A DNA stretch of 64,000 nucleotides from Legionella quinlivanii. GTDB taxonomy: Bacteria > Pseudomonadota > Gammaproteobacteria > Legionellales > Legionellaceae. The stretch spans positions 1,811,501 through 1,875,500 of the forward strand of contig NZ_UGOX01000001.1 of NCBI RefSeq assembly GCF_900461555.1. Reading direction: 5' to 3'. Shown in pieces: positions 1 to 9,940 of the stretch; within the stretch, counting starts at the first letter, position 1; each line of letters starts with the position of its first letter. Below the pieces are notes generated by a model. It ran no database searches. It was not told the origin of the DNA and saw only the letters and a list, made by a program, of their open reading frames with translations. The translations under genes and the position numbers were made by a program.

Positions 1-114
1 AACAAACCCCTCATGGCAGTCGGTCTTAACAAATGCTGCCAAGATTAACTATCTCTGCAATCAGAATCAAGGAAAAGTTATTTGAACGCAGAATCTATTT
101 TTTGTGCATACTTA

Positions 115-2115
115 TTATTTTTTCCCAAACACAATACGTTTGATTAAAAAACGACCCGCGGATAGTGATCGAATAGTCTCTCTATTCAAAAATCCAGGTT
201 CATTATTTATAAGTCCGGCAAGCCATTCAGCACAGACAGGTACACTGGTCAGGCCGCGCGAACCAAATCCTGAGCACAGGTACAATCCGTGCAGATAGGC
301 CCCACTCGCCGCAATCCAGCGTTTGGAATCATCGGCCAATCCTGCAAAGCGTTGCAAAAAAGCGTGCGCATCAGGTACTGGTCCTGCCACTGGAAGATAA
401 TCCGGAGCTGCAGCCCGAACACCTGCCCATTGTGCCCGAACTTCTTTTTGCCAGTTTACATTAGCAGCCAAGGTTGAAAGCCTGTCCAAGTTCAGCTCGC
501 TCCCCTGCTCATCCGCTTGATCATGCGTAAAACTTAATTCAAAGGTAGCACCCAAAGCATGAAGGCCATCTCGAGCAGGAAGCACATGGCCATCGCCGCA
601 CAGCGGCCGCGTTAAAGTACGGCTTTCCAATGATTCATCAATCCAGGTCATCTGCCCTTTGATTCGTTTCAATGGCAGCCAGCTCGTTTGCTCAAACTGG
701 CTTGCCTCAGCTCCGTTAGCAATAACCAGGACCTCCGCTCTCTGTCCATTAACCAGCCAGCATCCGTTCTCGTAGTAAATTTGAGAAACGCATGTCTCAG
801 TCTGGACATTAATTTCGGAGTGCTCCAGTAAAAAACGACATAATTCAGGCAGATCAATCCACCCGGTTTCAGGTATAAACAAACCTCCCTGTTCCAAAAC
901 GATACCAGCTTTTTGAGAAGCCTCTTTTGCATCGATTGGAACAGCCATTTCGGGGTAGCGTTCGAGCCATTTTTTTAAACTGGACTGTAATTTACGCTCC
1001 TTATCACTATAAGCGAGCTGAATGATACCCTTTAAATCAGCAAACTTTTCAATTGCGGGTAATTGCTTATAAAACCGCAGCGCATAGAGATAGGCCATCA
1101 GCATGAAATCGGTCAGCGGAGACTTAAAAGCAGATAGCTGAGGATATAAAATCGCCTGCGAGTTTCCTGAAGCACCTTGAGCTGGATGGGCTGCCCTTTC
1201 AAGCACTGTGACTTTCCATCCCCGTCTGACCAGCGCATTGGCAGTCATTGCTCCTGCAAGGCCCGCGCCTATAATAATTGCTTTGCGGATTGCTACCTCT
1301 TTTTTCGTTGAAAACTGCCAGGGAGTACTTCGCCTGCCGCCACTATACCGCGCGGCAAGAAGCTCTCCGCTTAGCATATCAGACTTCGCATCCTGTTTTT
1401 TTTGCTTGTTGATTATAAAGCCACAGTTTAATAAATTGTCTTTGACCCTGCTTTCTGTAGACCATGTCGCAAATGTGCAGGCTGGCCTGGACAGCAAAGC
1501 AATTACTTTAAAAAGATCTACACTCCACATGGATTCATTTTTTTCAGGATCAAATCCATCAAAATACCAGGCATCAAATCGTGCGCATTTTAGCTGGGTA
1601 TCCAGCTTTAAATCACCTGACACTAGCAATTGCCTAAAACAGGAGTCCGCTTCGCCCAGCATAAGAATTAATTTGACTCTTCCTTCAGAAAAAGAAAGAT
1701 AATGAAATCCTGGCGTCAATAAAGGATACTGGCTTATCAGCTCCGCCGATAAGGATTCAAACTCAGGCCATTGAGCAAGGCATTTTTTTAAATCAATAAT
1801 AGATAATGGATGCTTTTCACAACTGTAATAATACAATACGGCCTCTTCAGGCGCATATTGAAGCCAGGAATGCCAGGTTGTCAGAAAGTTTAAGGCAGTT
1901 CCGAATCCGGTTTCTCCAATACAAAACTGCTTGTGTGAAGCTGACTGTAATTTTAACCAGCGATGGATTAAATCATTAGCTTCTATGAAAACATCTCTCA
2001 CCTCTGACAAAGCATTTGCTCTGGGAAAATAGAAATCTTTGTACACAAGTGAATAAGGAGTATTTTCCTGCCAGTCAATTTTGGCAGTTTCTATAGGAAT
2101 AAAAGGATTACTCAC
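115..2115 (-). CDS. mnmC: Bifunctional tRNA mnm5s2U biosynthesis protein MnmC
   Basis: This protein finishes the wobble-uridine modification mnm5(s2)U34 in tRNA. The C-terminal FAD oxidoreductase domain removes the carboxymethyl group from cmnm5U, and the N-terminal SAM-dependent domain methylates the resulting nm5U. Visible evidence: an N-terminal methyltransferase segment with GETGFGTALNFL near residue 68 and DAWYFDGFDP near 186, then an FAD-binding motif IIGAGLAGAMTA near 281. The length of 666 residues matches the usual fused enzyme of about 660-670. The start codon is GTG at 2115, since the nearby ATG at 2117 is out of frame. The gene stands alone, facing away from the window edge. The two-domain fusion is intact, so identification is firm. 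Confidence 0.96.
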   Translation of the reverse strand: MSNPFIPIETAKIDWQENTPYSLVYKDFYFPRANALSEVRDVFIEANDLIHRWLKLQSASHKQFCIGETGFGTALNFLTTWHSWLQYAPEEAVLYYYSCEKHPLSIIDLKKCLAQWPEFESLSAELISQYPLLTPGFHYLSFSEGRVKLILMLGEADSCFRQLLVSGDLKLDTQLKCARFDAWYFDGFDPEKNESMWSVDLFKVIALLSRPACTFATWSTESRVKDNLLNCGFIINKQKKQDAKSDMLSGELLAARYSGGRRSTPWQFSTKKEVAIRKAIIIGAGLAGAMTANALVRRGWKVTVLERAAHPAQGASGNSQAILYPQLSAFKSPLTDFMLMAYLYALRFYKQLPAIEKFADLKGIIQLAYSDKERKLQSSLKKWLERYPEMAVPIDAKEASQKAGIVLEQGGLFIPETGWIDLPELCRFLLEHSEINVQTETCVSQIYYENGCWLVNGQRAEVLVIANGAEASQFEQTSWLPLKRIKGQMTWIDESLESRTLTRPLCGDGHVLPARDGLHALGATFELSFTHDQADEQGSELNLDRLSTLAANVNWQKEVRAQWAGVRAAAPDYLPVAGPVPDAHAFLQRFAGLADDSKRWIAASGAYLHGLYLCSGFGSRGLTSVPVCAEWLAGLINNEPGFLNRETIRSLSAGRFLIKRIVFGKK

Positions 2116-2194
2116 ATGAAGAGCTCTTCAAAAATACAACTGACAACAGTGTATCCCGATTAGCTCTTTATGAACACTGAAATCCTTTGAATTA

Positions 2195-3706
2195 TTATCC
2201 AATTGCAGCTAATGTGCTGACATTTGCTTGTGAATTAAGCGAGGATTTATACATCCATCGTTTCAATAATGGAGTCAATGTAAATAATAAACAACCTGCA
2301 GCGATAGCCGCTATACCCAGAATAAGAAATACGTGGCCGTATCCTGGATTTGTAATAAGCGGATCCAGGCTATTCATTCCAGCTGTCATCCAGTTAGAGC
2401 TGTAACTTGAAAGCGTTGCCCCCACGCCTGTGGTCAGCATCCACATTCCCATCATTGCCCCCTGCAACGAAGACGGAGCCAGGCTCCCCACCATTGCATA
2501 GCCTATGGGTGAAATTAATAACTCACCTGCGCTCTGTAAAATAAAGCTGCTAACAACCCAAAACGGTGAAGTCAGTCCCTTAGCGTCGGCATGGCTGATA
2601 CCTATCGGTAATATCGCAAAGGCAACGCCAATAAATACCAAGGCAATCGCGAATTGCGTGGGGATATTTACACCAATATTACGGGCTCTCAATTTATTAA
2701 GTATCACACTTAATAGCGGTCCGCCGAAAACGATACAAATTGTATTAATGTTCTGGAACCACTGCGGGGGAATGGTCACAAATAGCCAGTGACGCTGGAC
2801 ATTATGGTCAATAAAATGAGTCAGTCCCATCGGGCCTATCTGATACAAGGTCCAGAATACTGTGCTTACGGCCATCAATATAATAAATGCATAAATCTTG
2901 TCTCGAGCCACAACGGTGTCCTGTGATCTTGCAAGGTACAATATCACCAGGAGCATCACTCCACCGGTTGTCAGAACGAGCTTGTTAGCAAATGCCGCGA
3001 AATGAAGCAGCGGCTGCAGTATAAGGAATAGCAGGAAAACCATTATAGCGCCCATTACAAGAAACTTTTTTTGCTTTTGTCTTGGCAGCCTGGCATAAAT
3101 TGTATCCTTATCAGCAAGCGATGGCCAATTATAGAGACAAATAACCAACGCTATTAAATTTCCCAGACTGCTTAATAAAAATAATCGTTCATATCCCTGA
3201 GAAAGCTGGAAATATCCACTTAAACTAAATCCAACAAAAAAACCTATATTCATGCCGGCATAATTATACAAGAAGGCCGTTTCCCTGCGCGTATCCTCAG
3301 GAGAAAACAATTGCGTCAGTATGCAGTTAATACAAGTGACATTTAAACCACAACCTGTTAAAAATGCGGCAAGTCCATAATAAAGGTAATCCAGACTTTC
3401 AGTTGAAAGTAAAATACAACCAATAACCTGAGCAAGCATTCCAATGCTAAAAAGCATTCGGTTGGAAAGATAACGGCCACCCCAGCAACCGCCCAGCAGA
3501 TGAAGAGCAAAATTAAATGCGACAAATACGCCCATTATACTGTTGGCGTTCTGCGCCGAGAGATTTAATGGGCCTGTCATATAAAGAACAAGAGTTGAAT
3601 AGAGAACGCTAAAGCTTAAAGTCGAAAAAATCTGAATACAAAACAGAGCAAAAACACCTCGTGGCCAATGAGTTAAGGCTGATTGGATTCTATCTTCTGT
3701 CGACAC
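2195..3706 (-). CDS. POT-family (PTR2) proton-dependent oligopeptide transporter
   Basis: Inner-membrane major facilitator of the proton-coupled oligopeptide transporter (POT/PTR2) family, expected to import di- or tripeptides. It shows about a dozen hydrophobic helices, beginning with GVFALFCIQIFSTLSFSVLY. The family-like element YNYAGMNIGFFVGFSLSGYF lies in helix 5, and SAGELLISPIGYAMVG lies in a late helix. I place the start at GTG 3706 because AAGGA lies 6 bases upstream of it. The longer reading from a TTG at 3751 has no such site. This gives 503 residues, normal for the family. Peptide and amino-acid uptake fits an organism living on host amino acids. Exact substrate is not readable; the family assignment is good. 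Confidence 0.85.
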   Translation of the reverse strand: MSTEDRIQSALTHWPRGVFALFCIQIFSTLSFSVLYSTLVLYMTGPLNLSAQNANSIMGVFVAFNFALHLLGGCWGGRYLSNRMLFSIGMLAQVIGCILLSTESLDYLYYGLAAFLTGCGLNVTCINCILTQLFSPEDTRRETAFLYNYAGMNIGFFVGFSLSGYFQLSQGYERLFLLSSLGNLIALVICLYNWPSLADKDTIYARLPRQKQKKFLVMGAIMVFLLFLILQPLLHFAAFANKLVLTTGGVMLLVILYLARSQDTVVARDKIYAFIILMAVSTVFWTLYQIGPMGLTHFIDHNVQRHWLFVTIPPQWFQNINTICIVFGGPLLSVILNKLRARNIGVNIPTQFAIALVFIGVAFAILPIGISHADAKGLTSPFWVVSSFILQSAGELLISPIGYAMVGSLAPSSLQGAMMGMWMLTTGVGATLSSYSSNWMTAGMNSLDPLITNPGYGHVFLILGIAAIAAGCLLFTLTPLLKRWMYKSSLNSQANVSTLAAIG

Positions 3707-3879
3707 AATACGTCCTTCTCTTAGATTGTCTGTTTTGACTATGCCATGCAATTATTAAGCTGTCTATGCCTTTACCCCACCCTTTTTATGAATAGCTAAA
3801 TAAAAAACTGTATTAAAGTTCTTAACTTGGATATCCGGATAGTCTAAAATCAACTAAGACTGACCCAGAGAGAATCAAT

Positions 3880-5940
3880 ATGCACAAAAAAATATATCTA
3901 TCAGGTATTGAGAAACGAGCGGGTAAATCATTCATCTCCCTGGGAATCGTTTCTACCTTATTAGCAGAGCATATTGCGTTTCGCTGCTTTAAGCTTTTCA
4001 GCGAAAAAGACGATGCCCAGAAGTGTCTGTTAGAAAAAACCACCGGCACAGTGGTTCCAGCAATTATGGACGTAAACCAGGCGATATCCATGATGCGAAC
4101 TCAACCCGATGATCTGTTCGGGATGGTTCTTGAAAAAACGCAGCTTGATAACACCTCGTCTCTCGATTATTTTGAAGGCACTGATTTTGAAAGCGATAAT
4201 GATGTGTATGAATTTCAGTTTAATATTAACATGGCTTACCAGTTAAACTGTTCATTATTTCTGGTCGTTTCTTCAAAAGACAGAACACTGGAACATACTC
4301 TTGCAGTACTCAATACGGCAATTGAAATGTGCAGGCGCTCCCATGTGGCCGTTGCAGGGATCATTATCAGCCGTGTGCAGGATGAAACAGAGGCTGAATT
4401 ATTATTTAAAAAACAGTTTGCCTCCATCCCGTTTCTTGTAATTATCCCCGAGTTTGAACAATTATCCAGTCCTTCGGTCAAAGCGATTGCAGAGTTGCTG
4501 GAGGCTGAAGTACTTTGCGGTAAAGAGGAGCTGGACAGACCAGTTCGGCAATTTACCATCGCAGCAAAAACCATAGGTAACTTTCTTGAATCACGTCTGG
4601 ACCGAGGCGGCATGCTGATTATTACCCCGGATGATCGAATCGACATTCTGCTGGGTTCATTACTGGCCGAACAATCCGCCAACTATCCAAAAATCGCTGG
4701 TATTGTCCTGACCGGCGGGGAAAAACCTGGCATCATTATCCGGAATATTATTACCGGTCTTGAACATTGCTTCCCCGTATTATTAGTTGAACACAAAACC
4801 TATGAAACAGCCACGCGATTATTTTCAGCAAAATTCAGCCTGAGTACCCATGACGAGGAACGGGTTAAAACAGCGATGCAGGCCCTGGTGCCTTATCTGT
4901 CACAGCCCTTGTTGAGTGTATTAAGCAGCAAAACTTATATCCGCTCAATGAGTCCGGCAATTTTTCTCTATGAATTAATCCGTAAGGCCCGAGAAAAAAA
5001 ATGCCACATCGTTCTCCCTGAAGGCGAAGACAGCAGAATTCTCATTGCTGCGGATTATTTACTCAAACGCAACGTGGTTAGAATCACTCTCATTGGTGAT
5101 CCGCAAAAGATCAAGATGCATTCCAAACGTCTGGAGCTGGAACTTCCCAATGTCCGTATTATTGACATTGACAAGTCCACTGACAAGGTAATTTTTGCGA
5201 ATGAGTATTTCAAACTAAGGCAGCATAAAAATATCAATTTCCCCATTGCACTTGAACGTATGACGGATGTGAATTATTTTGCAGCAATGATGGTTTACAG
5301 TGGTGAAGCCGATGGGATGGTATCCGGTGCAGCCCATACTACGGCAGATACTGTACGTCCTGCTCTGGAAATTATTAAAACTAAACCAGGCATTTCCAAG
5401 GTATCCTCAGTATTCATCATGTGTATGCCTACCCGTGTGCTGATTTATGGCGATTGCGCTATTAATCCAGAACCAGACAGTGAAACGCTCGCCGAAATAG
5501 CTGAACAGGCAGTGGATATGGCAAGAAGACTTGGAATAAGCCCCAAAGTAGCCTTGCTATCTTATTCTTCAGGAGAATCCGGAAAAGGCCAAAGTGTAGC
5601 GAAAGTAGCGGGCGCTATGGAAATTCTACGCAAGAAACACCCTAAGTTAGCCGCTGAGGGTCCCTTGCAATATGACGCAGCGGTGGATGCAGAAGTCGCC
5701 GCGAAGAAAATGCCTGATTCCAAAGTGGCTGGCAAAGCGAATGTGTTAATTTTTCCCGACTTGAATACAGGGAATAACACTTACAAGGCAGTACAGAGGG
5801 AAAGTGGAGCATTGGCAATTGGCCCCGTATTATTGGGGTTGAACAAACCTATTAATGATTTAAGCAGAGGATGCACACCCCAGGATGTGATCAATACGAT
5901 TCTGGTTACAGCACTTCAGGTCAACCGGGAAAAACTATGA
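3880..5940 (+). CDS. pta: Phosphate acetyltransferase, long form
   Basis: Interconverts acetyl-CoA and acetyl phosphate in the cytoplasm, the first step of the Pta-AckA overflow and acetate-assimilation route. At 686 residues it is the long proteobacterial form. An N-terminal P-loop-like domain (KRAGKSFISLG near residue 12) is followed by a DRTGG-type regulatory domain. The catalytic phosphotransacetylase domain spans about residues 360-685, with VLPEGEDSRI, GEADGMVSGAAHTTADTVRP and FPDLNTGNN. The ATG at 3880 is preceded by a GAGAG ribosome site. Its stop overlaps the ackA start (ATGA), so the two are translationally coupled. Confidence 0.96.
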   Translation: MHKKIYLSGIEKRAGKSFISLGIVSTLLAEHIAFRCFKLFSEKDDAQKCLLEKTTGTVVPAIMDVNQAISMMRTQPDDLFGMVLEKTQLDNTSSLDYFEGTDFESDNDVYEFQFNINMAYQLNCSLFLVVSSKDRTLEHTLAVLNTAIEMCRRSHVAVAGIIISRVQDETEAELLFKKQFASIPFLVIIPEFEQLSSPSVKAIAELLEAEVLCGKEELDRPVRQFTIAAKTIGNFLESRLDRGGMLIITPDDRIDILLGSLLAEQSANYPKIAGIVLTGGEKPGIIIRNIITGLEHCFPVLLVEHKTYETATRLFSAKFSLSTHDEERVKTAMQALVPYLSQPLLSVLSSKTYIRSMSPAIFLYELIRKAREKKCHIVLPEGEDSRILIAADYLLKRNVVRITLIGDPQKIKMHSKRLELELPNVRIIDIDKSTDKVIFANEYFKLRQHKNINFPIALERMTDVNYFAAMMVYSGEADGMVSGAAHTTADTVRPALEIIKTKPGISKVSSVFIMCMPTRVLIYGDCAINPEPDSETLAEIAEQAVDMARRLGISPKVALLSYSSGESGKGQSVAKVAGAMEILRKKHPKLAAEGPLQYDAAVDAEVAAKKMPDSKVAGKANVLIFPDLNTGNNTYKAVQRESGALAIGPVLLGLNKPINDLSRGCTPQDVINTILVTALQVNREKL

Positions 5941-7103
5941 ATATTCTTTCTATTAATGCGGGCAGCTCTTCTATTAAATACAAGGCCTATACGTTTACCA
6001 GCAAAGGGCACAAGCTTTTGCTAAGCGGTTTGATTGAAGGAATTGGCGAATCAAGTGCCAGCTGGCATCACCACTTTAAAAACAGCTCTGTTTCCCAGGA
6101 GCAATTAGCCAATCATGCCGAGGCGTTTTCACTGTTGTCTACCCGCTTGAAATCAGATCTCGCCCATCATCCCCTCACGCGGATTGGTCATCGGGTTGTA
6201 CATGGAGGTACTGATTTGTTTGAACCTACTGTCATTACTCCGCAAACGCTCCAGCAAATTAAAGAATTAAGTTTTCTTGCGCCGATACATAATCCTGTTA
6301 ATGTTATTGGAATTGAACTGGCGCAGCAGAATTTTCCGGACGCTGTGCATGTCGCTGTTTTTGATACCGGGTTTCATCATCAGATGCCTGATCATGTCTA
6401 CAATTACCCAATTGACATGGAAGTAAGCAAGCAATTTAAAATCAGACGTTACGGTTTTCATGGCATTAATCATGAATATGTTGCCAGACGCGCCGCCCAG
6501 TTCCTCGATAAACCTTTGAACGCCTGTAATTTCATCAGCTTGCATCTGGGAAATGGAGCCAGTGCATGCCTAATCAAACGAGGAATGTCCGCAGATACTA
6601 CAATGGGATTAACACCACTGGCTGGCCTGGTTATGGGAACGCGTTGCGGCGATATTGACCCGGCAATTCCACTCTATTTAATAGATAAAGGCCTAAGCCC
6701 CAAAGAGGTAGATCATCTGTTAAACAAAAAAAGCGGACTTTATGGCATTGGCGGGGATAATGACATGCGCAATTTATCTTCTCGATTCACAAAAGGCGAT
6801 TCGAAGGCAAAGCTGGCCATTCATATGTATGTTTATACCATTCAAAAAGTAATAGGCTCTTATCTCAGCCAAATAGAACAACTCGACGCACTTATCTTTA
6901 CAGGCGGAGTTGGTGAAAATGCCGTTCAAATTCGTAAAATGATTCTAAGCCCGCTAAAACATTTTAATTTTTTTATCGATGAGGAAAAAAATTCCGAGAA
7001 GATAGACAACTGCGATAACATCTCGGATGTAGGTCATAACATACTGGTGATACGCGGGGATGAGGAAGCGATGATTGCAGAGAAAGTGTTTGGACTGAAA
7101 TAA
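5937..7103 (+). CDS. ackA: Acetate kinase
   Basis: Transfers phosphate between acetyl phosphate and ADP, making ATP and acetate, or the reverse during acetate uptake. ASKHA-fold signatures are present: SINAGSSSIKYK at residue 4, HRVVHGG, FDTGFH, RRYGFHGINHEYV, HLGNGASACLI and FTGGVGENA. I start the gene at the ATG overlapping the pta stop (5937), giving 388 residues. An in-frame ATG 66 bases upstream would add 22 residues that lack homology with the family and lie inside pta. The end faces hemL across a palindromic repeat likely to act as a two-way terminator. Confidence 0.96.
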   Translation: MNILSINAGSSSIKYKAYTFTSKGHKLLLSGLIEGIGESSASWHHHFKNSSVSQEQLANHAEAFSLLSTRLKSDLAHHPLTRIGHRVVHGGTDLFEPTVITPQTLQQIKELSFLAPIHNPVNVIGIELAQQNFPDAVHVAVFDTGFHHQMPDHVYNYPIDMEVSKQFKIRRYGFHGINHEYVARRAAQFLDKPLNACNFISLHLGNGASACLIKRGMSADTTMGLTPLAGLVMGTRCGDIDPAIPLYLIDKGLSPKEVDHLLNKKSGLYGIGGDNDMRNLSSRFTKGDSKAKLAIHMYVYTIQKVIGSYLSQIEQLDALIFTGGVGENAVQIRKMILSPLKHFNFFIDEEKNSEKIDNCDNISDVGHNILVIRGDEEAMIAEKVFGLK

Positions 7104-7127
7104 ATCAGTTCCGAGGAATTTCACAAG

Positions 7128-7167
7128 TCCTCTCTCCCCTCAGGGGAGAGAGTTAGAGAGAGGGGTT
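7128..7167. repeat. GGGAGAG palindromic intergenic repeat (REP-like)
   Basis: The core CTCTCCCCTCAGGGGAGAG is a near-perfect palindrome, followed by an AGTTAGAGAGAGGGG tail. The same element, in the opposite orientation, lies at 45904-45941. It sits between the convergent ends of ackA and hemL, so a hairpin terminator role is plausible. The repeat nature is seen directly; the function is inferred. Confidence 0.75.
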
Positions 7168-7184
7168 CAAAAAGGGGATTTTCT

Positions 7185-8489
7185 CTAAGCGGACGCTTGC
7201 CCAACTTTAAAACATTTTTCCAACACCTCTGCCGCTGCCTCCTGTGTCATCTGAATTTCTTCTTTCTGATGTGCAGAGGATACGAATCCCGCTTCGTAGA
7301 GAGACGGCGCAAAATAGATGCCCTTGTTAAGCATGCCGTGATAAAAGCGTTTAAATAGTGCTTCATCAGATGCCGCAATGTCTTCATAGCCAAAGACCTG
7401 CGATGCTTCACTAAAGCAGAAACCGAACATTCCGCCCAGTGACGCTGAGCAAAATGGTATCTTTAATGATTCTGCCACTTCGGCCAAGGCCTGAACCAGG
7501 TTTTTTGTTGTTTGCCCAAGATTTTCAAAAAAGTCAGGCTTTTCTATTTCATTTAATGTAGCTAATCCCGCGGCCATTGCCAAAGGGTTGCCCGATAAAG
7601 TACCGGCCTGATAAACCTTCCCTTCTGGCGCAAGATGGCTCATAATCGAGGCCTTGCCGCCTACCGCGCCTACAGGCATCCCGCCGCCAATCACTTTGCC
7701 TAATGTCGTAATATCCGGGGCAATGCTGAAAACCGCCTGTGCACCGCCCAGTGCCACACGAAAACCAGTCATCACTTCATCAAAAATCAGAAGCGAGTTG
7801 TAATGATCGCAAAGTACGCGCAAACCCTCTAAAAATTCAGGACGAGGTAAAACAAATCCCATATTGCCGGCCACCGGCTCAAGAATTACCGCTGCAATAT
7901 CATCGGCATAGGCCTCAAATAATTGCGCGGTAGACGCAAGATCATTGAAATCTACAGTCAGTGTGTGCTCAGTAATACTGGCTGGAATACCTGGGGTAGA
8001 CGGAATCCCTAAAGTTAAAAGACCTGAACCGGCTTTGACAAGTAAACTATCACTATGACCATGATAGCATCCATTAAATTTAATGATTTTATTTTTTCCG
8101 GTAAATCCTCTGGCCAGGCGAATCGCAGTCATTGTCGCTTCAGTGCCGGAATTAACCATACGTATTTTTTCAATACGGGGCATTAACTGGATTATTTTTT
8201 CGGCAAGACGAATTTCCAACTCGGTAGGCGCACCAAAACTCATTCCATTATGAAGGGCAAAAGAAACCGCTTCAATTACCTTTGGATGACAATGCCCGAG
8301 AATCAATGGCCCCCAGGATCCCACATAATCGATATAATGCCGATTGTCTGCATCGATGAGATAAGCTCCCTTCCCCTGTTTAAAGAATATGGGCTCACCG
8401 CCAACTCCTCGAAATGCACGAACAGGAGAATTAACTCCACCGGGAATAATGGCCTGAGCTTCATTAAAAAGTTGTTGAGACTGACTCAC
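7185..8489 (-). CDS. hemL: Glutamate-1-semialdehyde 2,1-aminomutase
   Basis: PLP-dependent enzyme that converts glutamate-1-semialdehyde to 5-aminolevulinate, the C5 entry to tetrapyrrole (heme) synthesis. The 434-residue class III aminotransferase fold shows [10 protein letters not shown] near the N-terminus, [16 protein letters not shown], and [11 protein letters not shown] for cofactor contact. The Schiff-base lysine is in [14 protein letters not shown] near residue 264, and the gating-loop region reads [16 protein letters not shown]. It is monocistronic and convergent with ackA. Length and motifs are typical. Confidence 0.97.
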   Translation of the reverse strand: MSQSQQLFNEAQAIIPGGVNSPVRAFRGVGGEPIFFKQGKGAYLIDADNRHYIDYVGSWGPLILGHCHPKVIEAVSFALHNGMSFGAPTELEIRLAEKIIQLMPRIEKIRMVNSGTEATMTAIRLARGFTGKNKIIKFNGCYHGHSDSLLVKAGSGLLTLGIPSTPGIPASITEHTLTVDFNDLASTAQLFEAYADDIAAVILEPVAGNMGFVLPRPEFLEGLRVLCDHYNSLLIFDEVMTGFRVALGGAQAVFSIAPDITTLGKVIGGGMPVGAVGGKASIMSHLAPEGKVYQAGTLSGNPLAMAAGLATLNEIEKPDFFENLGQTTKNLVQALAEVAESLKIPFCSASLGGMFGFCFSEASQVFGYEDIAASDEALFKRFYHGMLNKGIYFAPSLYEAGFVSSAHQKEEIQMTQEAAAEVLEKCFKVGQASA

Positions 8490-8539
8490 GACGACTCCTT
8501 TGCCTAAGAAAGAGGGTCATTCTACCTTTTTTTAACCAT

Positions 8540-8567
8540 TTGATCAAAAATAACCACTTCCTATACT
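8540..8567 (+). promoter_or_regulatory. Putative sigma70 promoter of the rubredoxin gene
   Basis: TTGATC (8540-8545), a 16-base spacer and TATACT (8562-8567) form a plausible sigma70 promoter pointing to the rubredoxin gene. Transcription would begin near 8574, at the foot of a 10-bp hairpin. Prediction by eye only. Confidence 0.4.
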
Positions 8568-8570
8568 TAA

Positions 8571-8621
8571 CTGTAATTTACTTTACAAGACAAAATACAA
8601 TCGTTAAATTACAGCTTTTTT
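8571..8621 (+). promoter_or_regulatory. Leader hairpin with T-tract upstream of rubredoxin gene
   Basis: CTGTAATTTA (8571-8580) pairs perfectly with TAAATTACAG (8605-8614) across a 24-base loop and is followed by CTTTTTT. The stem is AT-rich. It could be a weak leader terminator or an mRNA 5' stabiliser just before the ribosome site AAGGTAGAG. Structure is seen; function is unknown. Confidence 0.35.
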
Positions 8622-8640
8622 AAGGTAGAGACTTTCATTT

Positions 8641-8820
8641 ATGCAGGATTTCAAAAAATACATTTGTGTGATTTGTGGTTTTATTTACGATGAGCAGGAA
8701 GGCTGGCCCGAAGATGGCATTGAGCCAGGGACTCGCTGGGAAGATGTTCCCGAAAATTGGTTTTGTCCAGATTGCGGCGCAGGAAAAGAAGACTTTGAGA
8801 TGGTTGAAATAGAGGAATAA
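8641..8820 (+). CDS. rubA: Rubredoxin
   Basis: Small cytoplasmic electron carrier with one iron bound by four cysteines. The 59-residue product has the two family knuckles, CVICG (Cys9, Cys12) and CPDCG (Cys42, Cys45). Between them is the usual acidic, aromatic segment [20 protein letters not shown]. The ATG at 8641 follows an AAGGTAGAG ribosome site. The gene is monocistronic, divergent from hemL, with its own promoter-like sequence. The redox partner is not encoded nearby. Length and cysteine spacing are diagnostic. Confidence 0.95.
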   Translation: MQDFKKYICVICGFIYDEQEGWPEDGIEPGTRWEDVPENWFCPDCGAGKEDFEMVEIEE

Positions 8821-8846
8821 TTTCGTTTCTGCACCTCCCTCAAATT

Positions 8847-8878
8847 ATTGCTATTCTTGTATAAGCAGGAATAGCAAT
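8847..8878 (+). promoter_or_regulatory. Intergenic hairpin between rubredoxin and transaldolase genes
   Basis: ATTGCTATTC (8847-8856) and GAATAGCAAT (8869-8878) form a perfect 10-bp stem with a 12-base loop. No T-tract follows on either strand, so a classic terminator is unlikely. It may be the 5' leader of the transaldolase mRNA or a processing site. Confidence 0.3.
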
Positions 8879-8912
8879 ACAGCCCAATTCACGGCAATGA
8901 TGGAGAGGTGGT

Positions 8913-9917
8913 ATGATGAACCAGCTAGAACAACTTAAACAGTATTCTGAAGTGGTTGCAGATACTGGGGATATCAAACTGTTAAATGAATTTCAAACGC
9001 GCGATGCAACAACCAACCCAAAACTGATTCTTGATGCCGCACTTAATCCGGATTATCAACGGACATTGAAAGAAGCCCTGTTCGAAGCTGAAAAAGATGA
9101 CAATTCCGGCTACCCGCAAGCGATTCGCTTTGCAGCACGCTTCATTACCAAAATTGGAACACAACTTTTACAGGTAATTCCTGGCAGAATTTCCAGTGAA
9201 CTGGATCCTCGTTTAAGCTTCAATACGGTTGAAACAATCAAGCGAGCTCAATATTTAATTTCTCTTTATGAAAAAAATGGAATTGCGCCGGAGCGCATTC
9301 TGATAAAAGTAGCAGCCACCTGGGAAGGGATTAAGGCAGCAGAAGAGTTGGAAAAGCAAGGGATTCATTGTAATTTAACTCTGGTGTTTTCCCTGGTGCA
9401 AGCAGCAGCCTGTGCACAGTCGAAAATAACACTTATCTCCCCTTTTGTGGGGCGCCTGAATGAATATTATTCCAATAATCATATCGAATCGAAACAATCC
9501 CCGGGGGCTGAGCTGGTACAATCGATAGTTGATTATTATAGTGTCCATGGAATTTCTACTGAAATTATGGCAGCCAGCTTCAGGAATAAAGAGCAGGTGC
9601 TTTCAGTTGCAGGCGTCAATTTATTAACCATTCCGCCAGATATTTTAAAAAACTTGATGCAAAGCGAAGAGATTGTGATTCGGAAAATCAATCCGCCAGC
9701 GTCAGGATTTCAAACGCCCCTGATTTCATTCTCCTCACGAGAGGAGTTTCTGCACGAGCTGGCCCGTAACAAGCCGGCTTATCATCTTTTGAAAGATGGC
9801 AATTTCAAATTTACCAAAGCATTCCTTAAACTGAGACAGGTTGCCTTCAACCAACTCAAACCTATGCTCCTGTTTTCAGTGTTAACTGAAAAGATAACGC
9901 AGTCGATGAAAATGTAG
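8913..9917 (+). CDS. tal: Transaldolase (TalB type)
   Basis: Pentose-phosphate enzyme transferring a dihydroxyacetone unit between sedoheptulose-7-phosphate and glyceraldehyde-3-phosphate. Type 1 transaldolase features: DATTNPKLILDAA near the N-terminus, the DPRLSFNTVETIKRA segment, the Schiff-base lysine in ERILIKVAATWEGIKAAEELE, and HCNLTLVFSLVQAAAC. Length is 334 residues against about 317 for E. coli TalB; the extra sequence is at the C-terminus. Two in-frame ATGs (8913, 8916) are possible, both behind GGAGAGG. The rest of the pathway is not encoded nearby. Confidence 0.95.
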   Translation: MMNQLEQLKQYSEVVADTGDIKLLNEFQTRDATTNPKLILDAALNPDYQRTLKEALFEAEKDDNSGYPQAIRFAARFITKIGTQLLQVIPGRISSELDPRLSFNTVETIKRAQYLISLYEKNGIAPERILIKVAATWEGIKAAEELEKQGIHCNLTLVFSLVQAAACAQSKITLISPFVGRLNEYYSNNHIESKQSPGAELVQSIVDYYSVHGISTEIMAASFRNKEQVLSVAGVNLLTIPPDILKNLMQSEEIVIRKINPPASGFQTPLISFSSREEFLHELARNKPAYHLLKDGNFKFTKAFLKLRQVAFNQLKPMLLFSVLTEKITQSMKM

Positions 9918-9940
9918 TTAAATGGATTAAGTAGAACTTC

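Noticed and set aside
1208-1702. 164-codon open frame opposite mnmC
   Set aside because: Shadow of a strongly conserved gene; composition and motifs belong to mnmC.
5871-5936. Upstream in-frame start of ackA
   Set aside because: The added 22 residues lie inside pta and are not family-like; the ATG at 5937 overlapping the pta stop fits acetate kinase exactly.
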